A DNA stretch of 64,000 nt, taken from the NCBI RefSeq assembly GCF_018219155.1, contig NZ_CP056123.1, forward strand, positions 2,551,505 to 2,615,504. Reading direction: 5' to 3'. The notes under the pieces were generated by a model. It did no database searches. It had not been told where the DNA came from and worked only from the letters and a program-made list of their open reading frames with translations. This DNA comes from Moritella sp. 24 (GTDB taxonomy: Bacteria; Pseudomonadota; Gammaproteobacteria; Enterobacterales; Moritellaceae). This document shows, in pieces, positions 48,011 through 56,545 of this stretch; within the stretch, counting starts at the first letter, position 1; each line of letters starts with the position of its first letter. The position numbers were made by a program, and so were the translations under genes.

Positions 48011-48493
48011 TCAATCCACTATCGACGCTTTTACTTTTCGATAGCCCAGCCAACCAAACAGGGCAATAAAGCACACAGGCCCAAGCCAAAGTACATACGT
48101 TCTTGGTTCAAATTTAGGTTTATATAACACCATATCGCCAAAACGACTCGTCATAAAGTCGATAACTTGGGCATCAGACTCGCCTTTATTTACCATCAAA
48201 TAGACCGTCAAACGTAAATCTTTCGCTATCGGTGAATTCGACTCCATTAGATTTTGATTTTGACATTGAGGACAGCGCAATTGACGCGCCAAGTTAATCG
48301 CCCGCTTTTGCGTATCAACAGAATTAAACTTAAATACATCAACCAACTGTGTTGATTCAACACGAGATTGCGTACTATCACTCACCTGAGCCTTAACAGA
48401 GGAAGCTTGAACAGATACAAATAAAGACTGCGCAGATAAAGGCTGAGCAACAAGTAACGTAATAAAACAGAAATACAACGATGACAACTTCAT
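48011..48493 (-). CDS. nrfF: haem lyase subunit NrfF (CcmH-like)
   Basis: This 160-residue protein has signal peptide MKLSSLYFCFITLLVAQPLSA and the CcmH/NrfF redox motif LRCPQCQNQNL. A conserved helix follows (SPIAKDLRLTVYLMVNKGESDAQVIDFM), then RFGDMVLYKP, and it ends with a membrane helix (VLWLGPVCFIALFGWLGY). It keeps apocytochrome thiols reduced for haem attachment. Nrf-specific lyases serve the CWSCK haem site of NrfA (known in E. coli). It follows dsbE by 10 bases in the unit nrfE-dsbE-nrfF. Confidence 0.88.
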   Translation of the reverse strand: MKLSSLYFCFITLLVAQPLSAQSLFVSVQASSVKAQVSDSTQSRVESTQLVDVFKFNSVDTQKRAINLARQLRCPQCQNQNLMESNSPIAKDLRLTVYLMVNKGESDAQVIDFMTSRFGDMVLYKPKFEPRTYVLWLGPVCFIALFGWLGYRKVKASIVD

Positions 48494-48503
48494 TACTGCT
48501 TCC

Positions 48504-49067
48504 TTAGTGTGATTGTTTGTTTAGCAATAGCTGTATAAATGGCTTGAAGTAATGCTGCCATACCTGTTCATCCAATGCACCAGAGTAGCGAAACAACACA
48601 ATACCTTGGCTATCTAGCAGGTAAGTTTCTGGTGTAGAAATAACCCCCATATCCAAAGCAAGCTTACCGTCTGGATCAAAAATGTTGGCAACATAAGGAT
48701 TGCCTAGCGCACTTAATACCTTGCGAGCATCACCCCTATCATCACGATAATTTAACCCGACAATACGCAGATTATCTCTCACTGCCAGCTTCATCAGAAA
48801 ACTATGCTCGCTCTGACATACTGCGCACCAAGACGCCCATACGTTTAACAGCGTGAATTGTTGATCCGTTTGCAAAACGCTATTATCTAATAGACCAGTA
48901 TTTAAACCACTTGCAGTAAAGCTTGGAATTGACTTTCCCACCAAGGCTGACGGTGTTATTTGTCCTTCTTGAGACGTTAATGCAAACATCATCGACACGA
49001 CAAATGCTAACCCCAGTAAGCTTGGTAGTATCAATTTAAAGCTAAGATTCAATCTGTTATTTCGCAT
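48504..49067 (-). CDS. dsbE: thiol:disulfide interchange protein DsbE/CcmG-type
   Basis: This 187-residue thioredoxin-fold protein has an N-terminal membrane anchor (LILPSLLGLAFVVSMMFAL) and redox motif WASWCAVCQSEH. DFDPDG-type family features appear as IFDPDGKLALDMGVISTPETYLLD, containing the cis-proline. It reduces apocytochrome c for haem ligation, feeding NrfF. It overlaps the end of nrfE by 11 bases. In E. coli the nrf operon lacks this gene and shares the Ccm copy; here a dedicated one is embedded. Confidence 0.9.
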   Translation of the reverse strand: MRNNRLNLSFKLILPSLLGLAFVVSMMFALTSQEGQITPSALVGKSIPSFTASGLNTGLLDNSVLQTDQQFTLLNVWASWCAVCQSEHSFLMKLAVRDNLRIVGLNYRDDRGDARKVLSALGNPYVANIFDPDGKLALDMGVISTPETYLLDSQGIVLFRYSGALDEQVWQHYFKPFIQLLLNKQSH

Positions 49068-50931
49068 AACGCTGCCCTATCGCTAAAAGACCACCAATCA
49101 TCATCATGATACTGCCCGCCCATAGCCAGTTAATAAACGCTCTATTTTGAACACGAATAGCATAGGAATCACGGTCAATCTTTTCTCCCATCGTGATGTA
49201 GATATCTCGCAACCAACTCGAATGAATAGCTGGTTCACTCATATTCATTACACGGACTGGATAATGCCGTCTTTGAGGTTTCAACTGTACAATATTACCC
49301 TCATTATCAACGACCTCTAATAGCGCCTGTTCTGCAGTATAGTTAGCAGCAACTAACCATTCAGTGTCGATATAATTAATGGTTAAACCACCTAATTCGA
49401 CCGAACTACCCGGGCTCATTTTTGCGCTAACTTCAGTCGATTCGTAACTGACAATAAGTATACCAACAGCAGTAACCGCAACACCGATATGCGCAACAGT
49501 CATACCCAAATGGCGCATACTCACACCAGCAAACAACGTCGACATCACAATACCAGCACACAGTATCAATACCAGTAACACATACAAAGACAGGGTTTCA
49601 TTAAACAAGTAACTCGCGACAGAACCAAGCACAACAGAAGATATCCAAATGACTGTTAGCTTGGTGCGTACGCCATTAAAGTTAGCTTTCTTCCAATGTA
49701 TAAATGGCGCAACAATCATCAACACAAAACAGAGCAATGCTAAGGGAACAAATACCGCATTAAAGAAAGGCGCACCAACTGAAATGCTCGCTAGATTGAA
49801 GACTTGGAATATCATCGGATAAAAAGTACCAAGCAATACCGATAACGTGGTCACGACTAGCACGCCATTGAGTATTAAAAACAAGACTTCACGGCTGACA
49901 ATACTGCGTAGCCGTAACGGTTTAATCTTGTCACTTTGTAATACAAATAAGGTTAATGGCACCACCACACAAATAGCCAAGATAACTAACAGCACAAGCC
50001 CACGTGTTGGGTCTACAGCAAATGCATGTACTGATGTTAAGATCCCAGAGCGAACGACAAACGTACCCAGTAAGCTTAAGCTAAACGTGAAAATAGACAG
50101 TAATAAACTCCAATTAATCAGCGCCTGACGTTTTTCACTGGCGATCAATGAATGCAATAATGCCGTACCAGTTAACCAAGGCAGCAAAGAAGCATTTTCA
50201 ACGGGATCCCAAAACCACCAACCACCCCAGCCAAGTTCATAATAAGCCCACCAAGAACCTAATGCGATACCACCCGTTAGCATCACCCACGCAGCAAGCG
50301 TCCAAGCGCGACTCCACTGTGGCCAAGGGATATTAATGTCAGGCATGGTTAACGCAGCGACTGCAAAGGCAAACGCCCCTGAAAAACCAACATAGCCTAA
50401 ATACAGCAATGGTGGATGAAAAATAAGCCCTACATCTTGCAACATAGGGTGCAAGTCTCGTCCCTGCATAGGGACAGGAAACAAACGAGAAAAAGGGTTT
50501 GACCCTAAGAGAGTAAATAAACCAAATGCAGCAGTGAGTAAACTTAATACAATTAATACACGGCTGATAAAAGCTTGGTTGTGATTACGATTAACAAACG
50601 CAATCGCCGCCGACCATAATGACAGTGAGAAGACCCAAAATAGTAGAGATCCTTCATGACCCCCCCACACAGCGGCAATCTTAAAGAATACAGGTAACTG
50701 AGAATTAGAATGTTGCGCTACGTAATCAACAGAGAAATCATCAGCAGTGAAGCTGTAGGCAAGTAAGCAGATCGAAGTGGTCACCGCGATAAAAGCGCCA
50801 TAACTCAGCGTCCACGAATAACGGCTAAGGTGCGGTTGCTTAACCACAATGCCATAAAAAGGAATAGCAGCGCCTAAAATAGCGCACAATGTACCAAGAA
50901 TAAGTGAGAATAAAGCAATTTCTGGGACCAT
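49057..50931 (-). CDS. nrfE: cytochrome c haem lyase subunit NrfE (CcmF family)
   Basis: The frame opens at 50943, but MVPEIALFSLILGTL at 50931 matches the usual CcmF/NrfE N-terminus (624 residues). It is a polytopic inner-membrane protein with the haem-handling tryptophan-rich motif WGGWWFWDPVENASLLPWL and conserved periplasmic His residues (for example GGHEGSLLFW and DVGLIFHPPLLYLGY). With NrfF and NrfG it attaches haem to NrfA, including the unusual CXXCK site (known in E. coli). A terminator-like hairpin lies just upstream at 50961-50984. Confidence 0.92.
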   Translation of the reverse strand: MVPEIALFSLILGTLCAILGAAIPFYGIVVKQPHLSRYSWTLSYGAFIAVTTSICLLAYSFTADDFSVDYVAQHSNSQLPVFFKIAAVWGGHEGSLLFWVFSLSLWSAAIAFVNRNHNQAFISRVLIVLSLLTAAFGLFTLLGSNPFSRLFPVPMQGRDLHPMLQDVGLIFHPPLLYLGYVGFSGAFAFAVAALTMPDINIPWPQWSRAWTLAAWVMLTGGIALGSWWAYYELGWGGWWFWDPVENASLLPWLTGTALLHSLIASEKRQALINWSLLLSIFTFSLSLLGTFVVRSGILTSVHAFAVDPTRGLVLLVILAICVVVPLTLFVLQSDKIKPLRLRSIVSREVLFLILNGVLVVTTLSVLLGTFYPMIFQVFNLASISVGAPFFNAVFVPLALLCFVLMIVAPFIHWKKANFNGVRTKLTVIWISSVVLGSVASYLFNETLSLYVLLVLILCAGIVMSTLFAGVSMRHLGMTVAHIGVAVTAVGILIVSYESTEVSAKMSPGSSVELGGLTINYIDTEWLVAANYTAEQALLEVVDNEGNIVQLKPQRRHYPVRVMNMSEPAIHSSWLRDIYITMGEKIDRDSYAIRVQNRAFINWLWAGSIMMMIGGLLAIGQRYAK

Positions 50932-50960
50932 AGACGGATCCATTTATGTATAGAAAAACA

Positions 50961-50984
50961 AAGAGAGCCCTAATGAGCTCTCTT
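50961..50984 (-). terminator. terminator between nrfBCD and nrfE
   Basis: AAGAGAGC (50961-50968) pairs with GCTCTCTT (50977-50984). On the minus strand it is followed by TGTTTTTCT, so it should end nrfBCD transcripts. It lies only 18-30 bases before the nrfE start, where it could act as an attenuator. Confidence 0.75.
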
Positions 50985-51190
50985 AACTTATATAAGTCAT
51001 TAGCTTGTACTTAGATAACTAACTTAGATGCCTAGCTTAGATACATTAACTTAGGCTCAAGATATTAACTTTGATTTAAGACAACCGTTAATAACACAAC
51101 AAGTAATCCTTAAGTGATACCCGAACTATGTTCTAGTTATGATCTCGTTATGCGCTAACGCTCGCTAAATAACAGCCAATCAATAGTTAG

Positions 51191-52159
51191 TTAACCAACC
51201 GTCATCTGACCTGCGTACAAGATAAATGTACGTAACATTAATACACCAACAAGGCTTAGCGACGTCACTAACAATACAAATAGTTTGTTATGACGAGCCT
51301 GAGTTGGTACAAAAAAGTTAAGGGCAAGCGGCACTAACATACCCGCGCCAACCACACCGTACCAGAACCATGATGCCCAAAAGCCACCAGCAATCGCTGC
51401 CATTGCTGCCGCTTCTTTCTGACCACCGCCAAAAACAAGCCCCGTGAAGAAAGTAAGCAATACAAACAACTCAAAGACAACAACCGGACGTTCAATGCTG
51501 TGGATCCATTTAACGCTTTTACTGTGGAATGATTCTTTAAAACCAACAACACCCAACAATAAACACGCTGCAGCACCAGATGACACACTCGAGAAGATAA
51601 ATAACACCGGTAGAACAGGATTATTTAACATCGGGTATGTTTTCAATGCCGATAACAAAAAACCTGTATAAGCGGCTAGCATCACAGCAAGTAGCGCTAA
51701 AAATAACTCTAACGCATTCTCAAATTTAGCGATTTTATCTACAATAGGATTAACGAAAGCAAGGCGATCTTTAAATAGCTTCTGTAGTAATGTCGCTAGT
51801 TCATCTTTGAACATAACCGCGATCCAAGTAAATAAAATAATCATATAAACTTGGAATAAGATCACACCCATCGACATCACAGAAGTTGGGTTAAAGTAAA
51901 CTAAGATCTTCCAAAACGCTAAAGGCTTAGTTAAGTGAAAGATCAGAATCGTTAAACCAGATATTATTCCCAACGGTGCTAAGATTGCCGTTGCTTTGAT
52001 AATACCATTAGCTGACGCTTTACCTTCAATCACCTTACGTTTCAAATGGATAGAAATTAACACCATCCCTGCTGACATGCCTGTTAAAAACAGATACACA
52101 GCAATGATCCAGTCCCATACTAAAGAATCAAACGTAAAAGCACTTATAAATGTATTCAT
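51191..52159 (-). CDS. nrfD: NrfD, membrane quinol-oxidising subunit
   Basis: This 322-residue polytopic inner-membrane protein of the NrfD/PsrC family has about eight to nine hydrophobic segments, beginning FDSLVWDWIIAVYLFLTGMSAG. NrfD takes electrons from menaquinol and passes them through NrfC to NrfB and NrfA (known of family). Its start overlaps the nrfC stop by four bases (ATGA). It is the last gene of nrfBCD, and the terminator-like hairpin at 50961 follows. Confidence 0.92.
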   Translation of the reverse strand: MNTFISAFTFDSLVWDWIIAVYLFLTGMSAGMVLISIHLKRKVIEGKASANGIIKATAILAPLGIISGLTILIFHLTKPLAFWKILVYFNPTSVMSMGVILFQVYMIILFTWIAVMFKDELATLLQKLFKDRLAFVNPIVDKIAKFENALELFLALLAVMLAAYTGFLLSALKTYPMLNNPVLPVLFIFSSVSSGAAACLLLGVVGFKESFHSKSVKWIHSIERPVVVFELFVLLTFFTGLVFGGGQKEAAAMAAIAGGFWASWFWYGVVGAGMLVPLALNFFVPTQARHNKLFVLLVTSLSLVGVLMLRTFILYAGQMTVG

Positions 52160-52842
52160 CGTTTTATCTCCCCTTTTGTATCCGCCACTTTATACAGTTT
52201 TGGTTCGGTACCTAATTCCACTTTAGAACGATAAACAGCGTTGCTTGCAATCACTTTGTTTATCTCACTCGTCGGATCGTTAAGATCACCAAAGGTCAAT
52301 GCGTTAGTCGGGCACGATTCTACACAAGCAGGTAATTTACCGGCTTTTAGGTTGGTATCACGACAGAAGTTACATTTATCGGCAGATTTAGTTTCTGGAT
52401 GAAAAAAGCGAACTTGATACGGACACGCTGCGAGGCAATAACCACAACCGACACATTTATCGCCATGTACATCAACAATGCCGGTTTTTAAATCAACATA
52501 CGATGCACCCGTTGGACAAACGGTCACACAAGGCGCGTTATCACAGTGTTGGCATGAAATACGGCTAAAGGTGTAATCAACATCAGGGTACTCACCCATT
52601 GGCGCACTACGTTCTATTTTTAAACGAGAAACACCTTCTGGTACGTTATTTGTTTCACGACACGCATCGGTACACGCAGTACAACCAATACAAGCCGTTT
52701 CATCAAAAACCATACCGTAGCGTTTATCACCGTCTTCTTGCGTCGCGACTAATGATTTTTTGGCTATCGCGACTTTAGAGACGCCAGTGGTGAAAATAAC
52801 CGCACCAGCACCAATTAATAAATTTCGTCTAGAACAGGCCAT
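52156..52842 (-). CDS. nrfC: NrfC, periplasmic 4x[4Fe-4S] ferredoxin-like subunit
   Basis: This 228-residue protein has a Tat signal (SRRNLLIGAGAVIF) and four Cys clusters: CIGCTACTDAC, CQHCDNAPCVTVCP, CVGCGYCLAACP and CNFC...CVESCP, ligating four [4Fe-4S] clusters as in the E. coli protein. It carries electrons from NrfD to NrfB at the periplasmic face. One base separates it from nrfB; it overlaps nrfD by four bases. Confidence 0.95.
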   Translation of the reverse strand: MACSRRNLLIGAGAVIFTTGVSKVAIAKKSLVATQEDGDKRYGMVFDETACIGCTACTDACRETNNVPEGVSRLKIERSAPMGEYPDVDYTFSRISCQHCDNAPCVTVCPTGASYVDLKTGIVDVHGDKCVGCGYCLAACPYQVRFFHPETKSADKCNFCRDTNLKAGKLPACVESCPTNALTFGDLNDPTSEINKVIASNAVYRSKVELGTEPKLYKVADTKGEIKR

Positions 52843-52843
52843 G

Positions 52844-53449
52844 TCATTCTCCCTTATCTTCTTTTTTCAAGTTAAAGTCTTTATGACAATCGACGCATTG
52901 CGCAATCTGAGCCTTACGTTCTAGCGCTTGCATGCCTTCTTTTTCACCATCGGCATGGATCACATGACAAGATGAACAAGTGGCTTTTTTCGCATGGACA
53001 TCATGTACCCAGGTTTTCTCTTGTAATCGCTCTGATGTATGACATTCAGTACAGTTGCCCGTTGCTTTTAAGATAGCGTCAAAATCAAGCAGGGTTTTAT
53101 GCGTGCCGATTTGAGATTGAGCTGCAGAGAACTTGGTAACTTGAGAGGGATTTTCGCGGTGGTCTGGACCAATCGTATTATGGCATTCAACACATTTAAG
53201 GTCTCGGCCAATTTCTGCGACGACTTTTTCACCGTGCGTACCTTGTCGTGTTTCTTTAGAGTCTTTATGGCATTGCGTACAAGCATTATCACTGTCACGA
53301 ATAAACGTTACTTCATGTCGGCCATCAGTATTCACGCCAAGATTTTGGCTATTTGACGACTCTGCAGTAACACTGAAATTAAAACCATAGATACATATGA
53401 AGAGCAGAAAGCTAATCGTTGTACGTATGGCTAATTTTACATTACCCAT
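52844..53449 (-). CDS. nrfB: NrfB, pentahaem cytochrome c
   Basis: This 201-residue protein has a signal peptide (residues about 5-28) and five CxxCH haem sites: CTQCH, CVECH, CTECH, CSSCH, CVDCH. It is the periplasmic electron donor to NrfA. AAGGA precedes the start. It is the first gene of nrfBCD and is divergent from nrfA, which lies 666 bases away, unlike E. coli, where nrfA precedes nrfB in one operon. Confidence 0.93.
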   Translation of the reverse strand: MGNVKLAIRTTISFLLFICIYGFNFSVTAESSNSQNLGVNTDGRHEVTFIRDSDNACTQCHKDSKETRQGTHGEKVVAEIGRDLKCVECHNTIGPDHRENPSQVTKFSAAQSQIGTHKTLLDFDAILKATGNCTECHTSERLQEKTWVHDVHAKKATCSSCHVIHADGEKEGMQALERKAQIAQCVDCHKDFNLKKEDKGE

Positions 53450-54115
53450 TTTGCATCCTTCTATGAGAATTATAAAAATGTGTATTAATTAAAAACACAT
53501 TTTAATTTTCGTTAGTTTAATTATTCAGAACAAACAGATTTTAAAATTAAAGTTAAATTAAAAATTTATTTCAACTTATCTATTATTTGTTTTCCTGAGT
53601 AATACTAATTCTAATTAAGAATAATTCTTATTTATAATGCCAGCCACAACGCTTAACGAGATCACTATATTTTAAAACGCTAAAATATGACACCCCAAAG
53701 TGAGTACCCAAGATGGGTTAATATGATATTTGAGATATACATCAACAAACACATAAGCTTATGTTTTAAAAAGATTAACGTATGTTGTTGAAATGTAAAT
53801 AAATGTCAAGGTGTGTCATTTACTGTATAGCCTACTCTTTAACCACCTTTTTTTTATACTTATTTATGGATAATAAAAACACGCTATTTATTATTTTAAT
53901 AATCTTGATCGAGAACAATAAACAAGAGAGTAAGTGTCAGTTTTTATTTATATATAGGTAGATTTGAGATATTTTAAATAACGTCATTATATGTTTTAAA
54001 ATAATCCTTCTAATACGAAAGATTAAATTAAAATATATAAAGACATTTCCAATTCTTATTTGTTGCCTCTCTCACAACGCTTGGTCAATCTAAATAATTA
54101 ATAATTGGAGACAAC
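53450..54115. other. divergent control region between nrfB and nrfA
   Basis: 666 very AT-rich bases with no convincing gene. It must carry promoters for nrfBCD (minus) and nrfA (plus). One FNR-like sequence is noted separately. GGAG lies before the nrfA start. I see no clear NarL/NarP heptamer pair by eye. Confidence 0.6.
53905..53918. promoter_or_regulatory. FNR-like site upstream of nrfA
   Basis: TTGAT-CGAG-AACAA matches the FNR consensus TTGAT-N4-ATCAA at 9 of 10 positions. It lies about 198 bases upstream of nrfA and 456 from nrfB. Anaerobic control by FNR is known for nrf operons; the long distance to the start is a caution. Confidence 0.4.
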
Positions 54116-55555
54116 ATGGCTAGTGTATATAAAACTCTAAAACCAGCCTCAGGCGTTGCAGTTCTACTCGCAACGTTATTACTTGGTGCTAGCAGTAGTA
54201 CTGTATTTGCTGCTGATCAAGTATCAGAAAAATTAGAACCACGTAACGAAAAATTTGAACAAGCGCATCCAGATCAATACAAAACCTGGAAAGCGACAAG
54301 TGAAAGTAAAGAAATAGAAGATGCACTACAAGGCGATCCAAATATGGTCATCATGTGGGCAGGTTATGGCTTTTCGAAAGACTATAACAAAGCACGTGGG
54401 CATTTCTACGCGATTGACGACATCCGTAATACCTTACGTACAGGTGGACCAACAAATGCGAAAAATGGCCCTATGGTCATGTCTTGCTGGAGTTGTAAAA
54501 GCCCTGACGTAGCACGCTTTATTGAAGAAAATGGTGAAGATGCTTACTTCTCAGGTAAATGGGCTAAAGGCGGCGCTGAAGTGGTCAATGCCATTGGTTG
54601 TGCCGATTGTCATGATACCCGTAGTGACGCATTTAAAAATGGTGAACCCGCGCTTAAACTGACTCGTCCACACGTTGAACGTGCAATGGCTGCGATTGAT
54701 AAACCATTTGCAGAGCAAGGTCGCCTTGATCAGCAAGCACAAGTTTGTGCCCAATGCCACGTAGAGTACTACTTCACTGGTCCAACAAAAGCCGTTAAGT
54801 TCCCATGGGATAAAGGTACTTCTGTTGATCAAATGGAAAAATACTATGACGAAATTGGCTTTAAAGATTGGACGCACGCAGTGTCTAAAACACCAATGCT
54901 AAAAGCACAGCATCCAGGTTATGAAACATGGCGCGAAGGTATTCATGGTAAAAACAACGTAACATGTGTTGATTGCCATATGCCTAAAGTGAAAAATGCG
55001 GACGGTACAGTGTTCACGGATCATAAAGTGGGTAACCCATTTGATCGTTTCCAAGACACTTGTGCAAACTGTCATACACAAAGTAAAGAAATGCTACAAG
55101 ATGTTGTTAAAACGCGTAAACAGCAAGTAAATGAAATGAAATTACTGGCTGAAAAACAAATCATTGCAGCACATTTCGAAGCAAAAGCAGCATGGGACGC
55201 AGGTGCAACACAAGTTGAAATGGATGAGATCCAACTTAACATCCGTCATGCACAATGGCGCTGGGATTATGCAATTGCCTCTCACGGTGTACATATGCAT
55301 GCACCAGAAGTAGCACTGCGTGTATTAGGTACCGCGTTAGACCGTGCAACAGATGCTCGAACGCAATTGGTTCGCCTACTTGCTAAGAAAGGTATTACAG
55401 ATCCAATCGAGATCCCAGATATCTCAACTAAAGAGCTTGCACAAGAAGCACTTGGTATGGATATGGACAAGATGAATAAAGAGAAAGCTGAATTCTTGAA
55501 AACACTTGTACCAAAATGGGAAGCTGAAGCAGAAAAACGCGAAGCGACTTACTAA
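54116..55555 (+). CDS. nrfA: NrfA, ammonia-forming cytochrome c nitrite reductase
   Basis: This 479-residue periplasmic enzyme has signal peptide ending STVFAA. It holds the catalytic haem site CWSCK (lysine-ligated) followed by CADCH, CAQCH, CVDCH and CANCH: five haems, as in E. coli NrfA. Active-site residues of the family are near [14 protein letters not shown] and the [16 protein letters not shown] block. It reduces nitrite to ammonium with six electrons. It stands alone on the plus strand with a strong terminator after it; the other nrf genes are on the opposite strand. Confidence 0.97.
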   Translation: MASVYKTLKPASGVAVLLATLLLGASSSTVFAADQVSEKLEPRNEKFEQAHPDQYKTWKATSESKEIEDALQGDPNMVIMWAGYGFSKDYNKARGHFYAIDDIRNTLRTGGPTNAKNGPMVMSCWSCKSPDVARFIEENGEDAYFSGKWAKGGAEVVNAIGCADCHDTRSDAFKNGEPALKLTRPHVERAMAAIDKPFAEQGRLDQQAQVCAQCHVEYYFTGPTKAVKFPWDKGTSVDQMEKYYDEIGFKDWTHAVSKTPMLKAQHPGYETWREGIHGKNNVTCVDCHMPKVKNADGTVFTDHKVGNPFDRFQDTCANCHTQSKEMLQDVVKTRKQQVNEMKLLAEKQIIAAHFEAKAAWDAGATQVEMDEIQLNIRHAQWRWDYAIASHGVHMHAPEVALRVLGTALDRATDARTQLVRLLAKKGITDPIEIPDISTKELAQEALGMDMDKMNKEKAEFLKTLVPKWEAEAEKREATY

Positions 55556-55626
55556 TCACAGATTAGTGTTGCCATCGAAATAAAGACGGCAACAAAAATG
55601 GCGATATAAACATGAGCCATTAAATT

Positions 55627-55662
55627 AAAAGCGGCTATTCATTCATTTGAATAGCCGCTTTT
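55627..55662. terminator. terminator between nrfA and nrfG
   Basis: AAAAGCGGCTATTC (55627-55640) and GAATAGCCGCTTTT (55649-55662) form a perfect 14-base stem with A and T runs on both sides: a strong bidirectional terminator between convergent genes. Confidence 0.92.
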
Positions 55663-55719
55663 TTATTTACTTGAGATATAAAGAAGATAGGCGCAGTGAG
55701 TTAAGTGATTACTGACCAT

Positions 55720-56301
55720 TTATTTAATAAACTGCTTCGCTTGGTTGATTGAATTAATAATTGAAACACGATCTAACCCTTCCTGATCTGAATCAAGTAA
55801 CTGAACCCAGAGATCAATTGCTTGCTGATAACGCACATTCATAAATTCATTGGCCGCTAGCATCATCAAAGCGGTTTGATTGTTCGGATCAAGTGTGAGT
55901 GTTTGATCAAGTAAGCGCTGAACGTCCGCTGTGAGGTGCTGGCCACTTGCGTAATATAATGCCGAGGCCTTTGCGGAATATTGAATTGCGGTGGGATTGG
56001 CGGTCAATCTGATTGAATAGTTAAACACGAGTGCTGCATTATCATATTCACCGTTGTGCATGTAAGCATTACCAAGTTGAAACCAAAGAGTCGCATTTTG
56101 CTTATCATCATAAAGCTTATCTTGAAGCGCTGAAATACGCTTATCACTGATTTCTAATACGGAAAGTTCTTTGAAAGGTGCAGCAGACAATTCCGCTTGT
56201 CGTGTTTCAACGCGCTGATAATCACTCAATAAATAATAGCCACCTAGACTACCTGCAATCAATACTGACGCAATTAATGGATTCCATAAAGTCTTACTCA
56301 T
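55720..56301 (-). CDS. nrfG: NrfG-like TPR protein of nitrite reductase maturation
   Basis: The ATG at 56301 gives 193 residues; a TTG at 56307 is in frame but less likely. One N-terminal membrane helix (WNPLIASVLIAGSLGGYYLL) is followed by three or more TPR repeats (ATLWFQLGNAYMHNGEYDNAALVFNYSIRL and onward). NrfG presents apo-NrfA to the lyase for haem attachment to CWSCK (known in E. coli). It is away from nrfEF but next to nrfA, facing it, which supports the role. Other CcmI/CycH-type TPR proteins look similar, so the name rests partly on context. Confidence 0.78.
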   Translation of the reverse strand: MSKTLWNPLIASVLIAGSLGGYYLLSDYQRVETRQAELSAAPFKELSVLEISDKRISALQDKLYDDKQNATLWFQLGNAYMHNGEYDNAALVFNYSIRLTANPTAIQYSAKASALYYASGQHLTADVQRLLDQTLTLDPNNQTALMMLAANEFMNVRYQQAIDLWVQLLDSDQEGLDRVSIINSINQAKQFIK

Positions 56302-56417
56302 AGCCAATGTTCATCTGTTAATTATGATTATCACCAGTTTAACAGAACTACCTATTATTACTTAGTGTTTAGCCTGAATAATGGAGCAAAGGATGAAGTA
56401 AGGAGGAAGTGAATAGT

Positions 56418-56449
56418 AAAAGAATAATAAAAGAATAATAAAAGAATAG
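56418..56449. repeat. 11-base tandem repeat
   Basis: AAAAGAATAAT occurs about 2.9 times in direct tandem, upstream of nrfG and downstream of the acetyl-CoA hydrolase gene. The 11-base period is close to a helical turn. It could be chance low-complexity sequence. Confidence 0.6.
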
Positions 56450-56480
56450 TACTGTAGACAACTCAATAAAACGAAGAGCA

Positions 56481-56529
56481 AAGTGGACATTGAGATAGAT
56501 AAACACACCCTATCTTCAAATGCCCACTT
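56481..56529 (-). terminator. imperfect hairpin after acetyl-CoA hydrolase gene
   Basis: AAGTGGACATTGAGATAG (56481-56498) pairs with CTATCTTCAAATGCCCACTT (56510-56529) with a few bulges. It lies 17 bases after the minus-strand stop and probably ends that transcript. Confidence 0.55.
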
Positions 56530-56545
56530 ATATCATAATTGTAAT

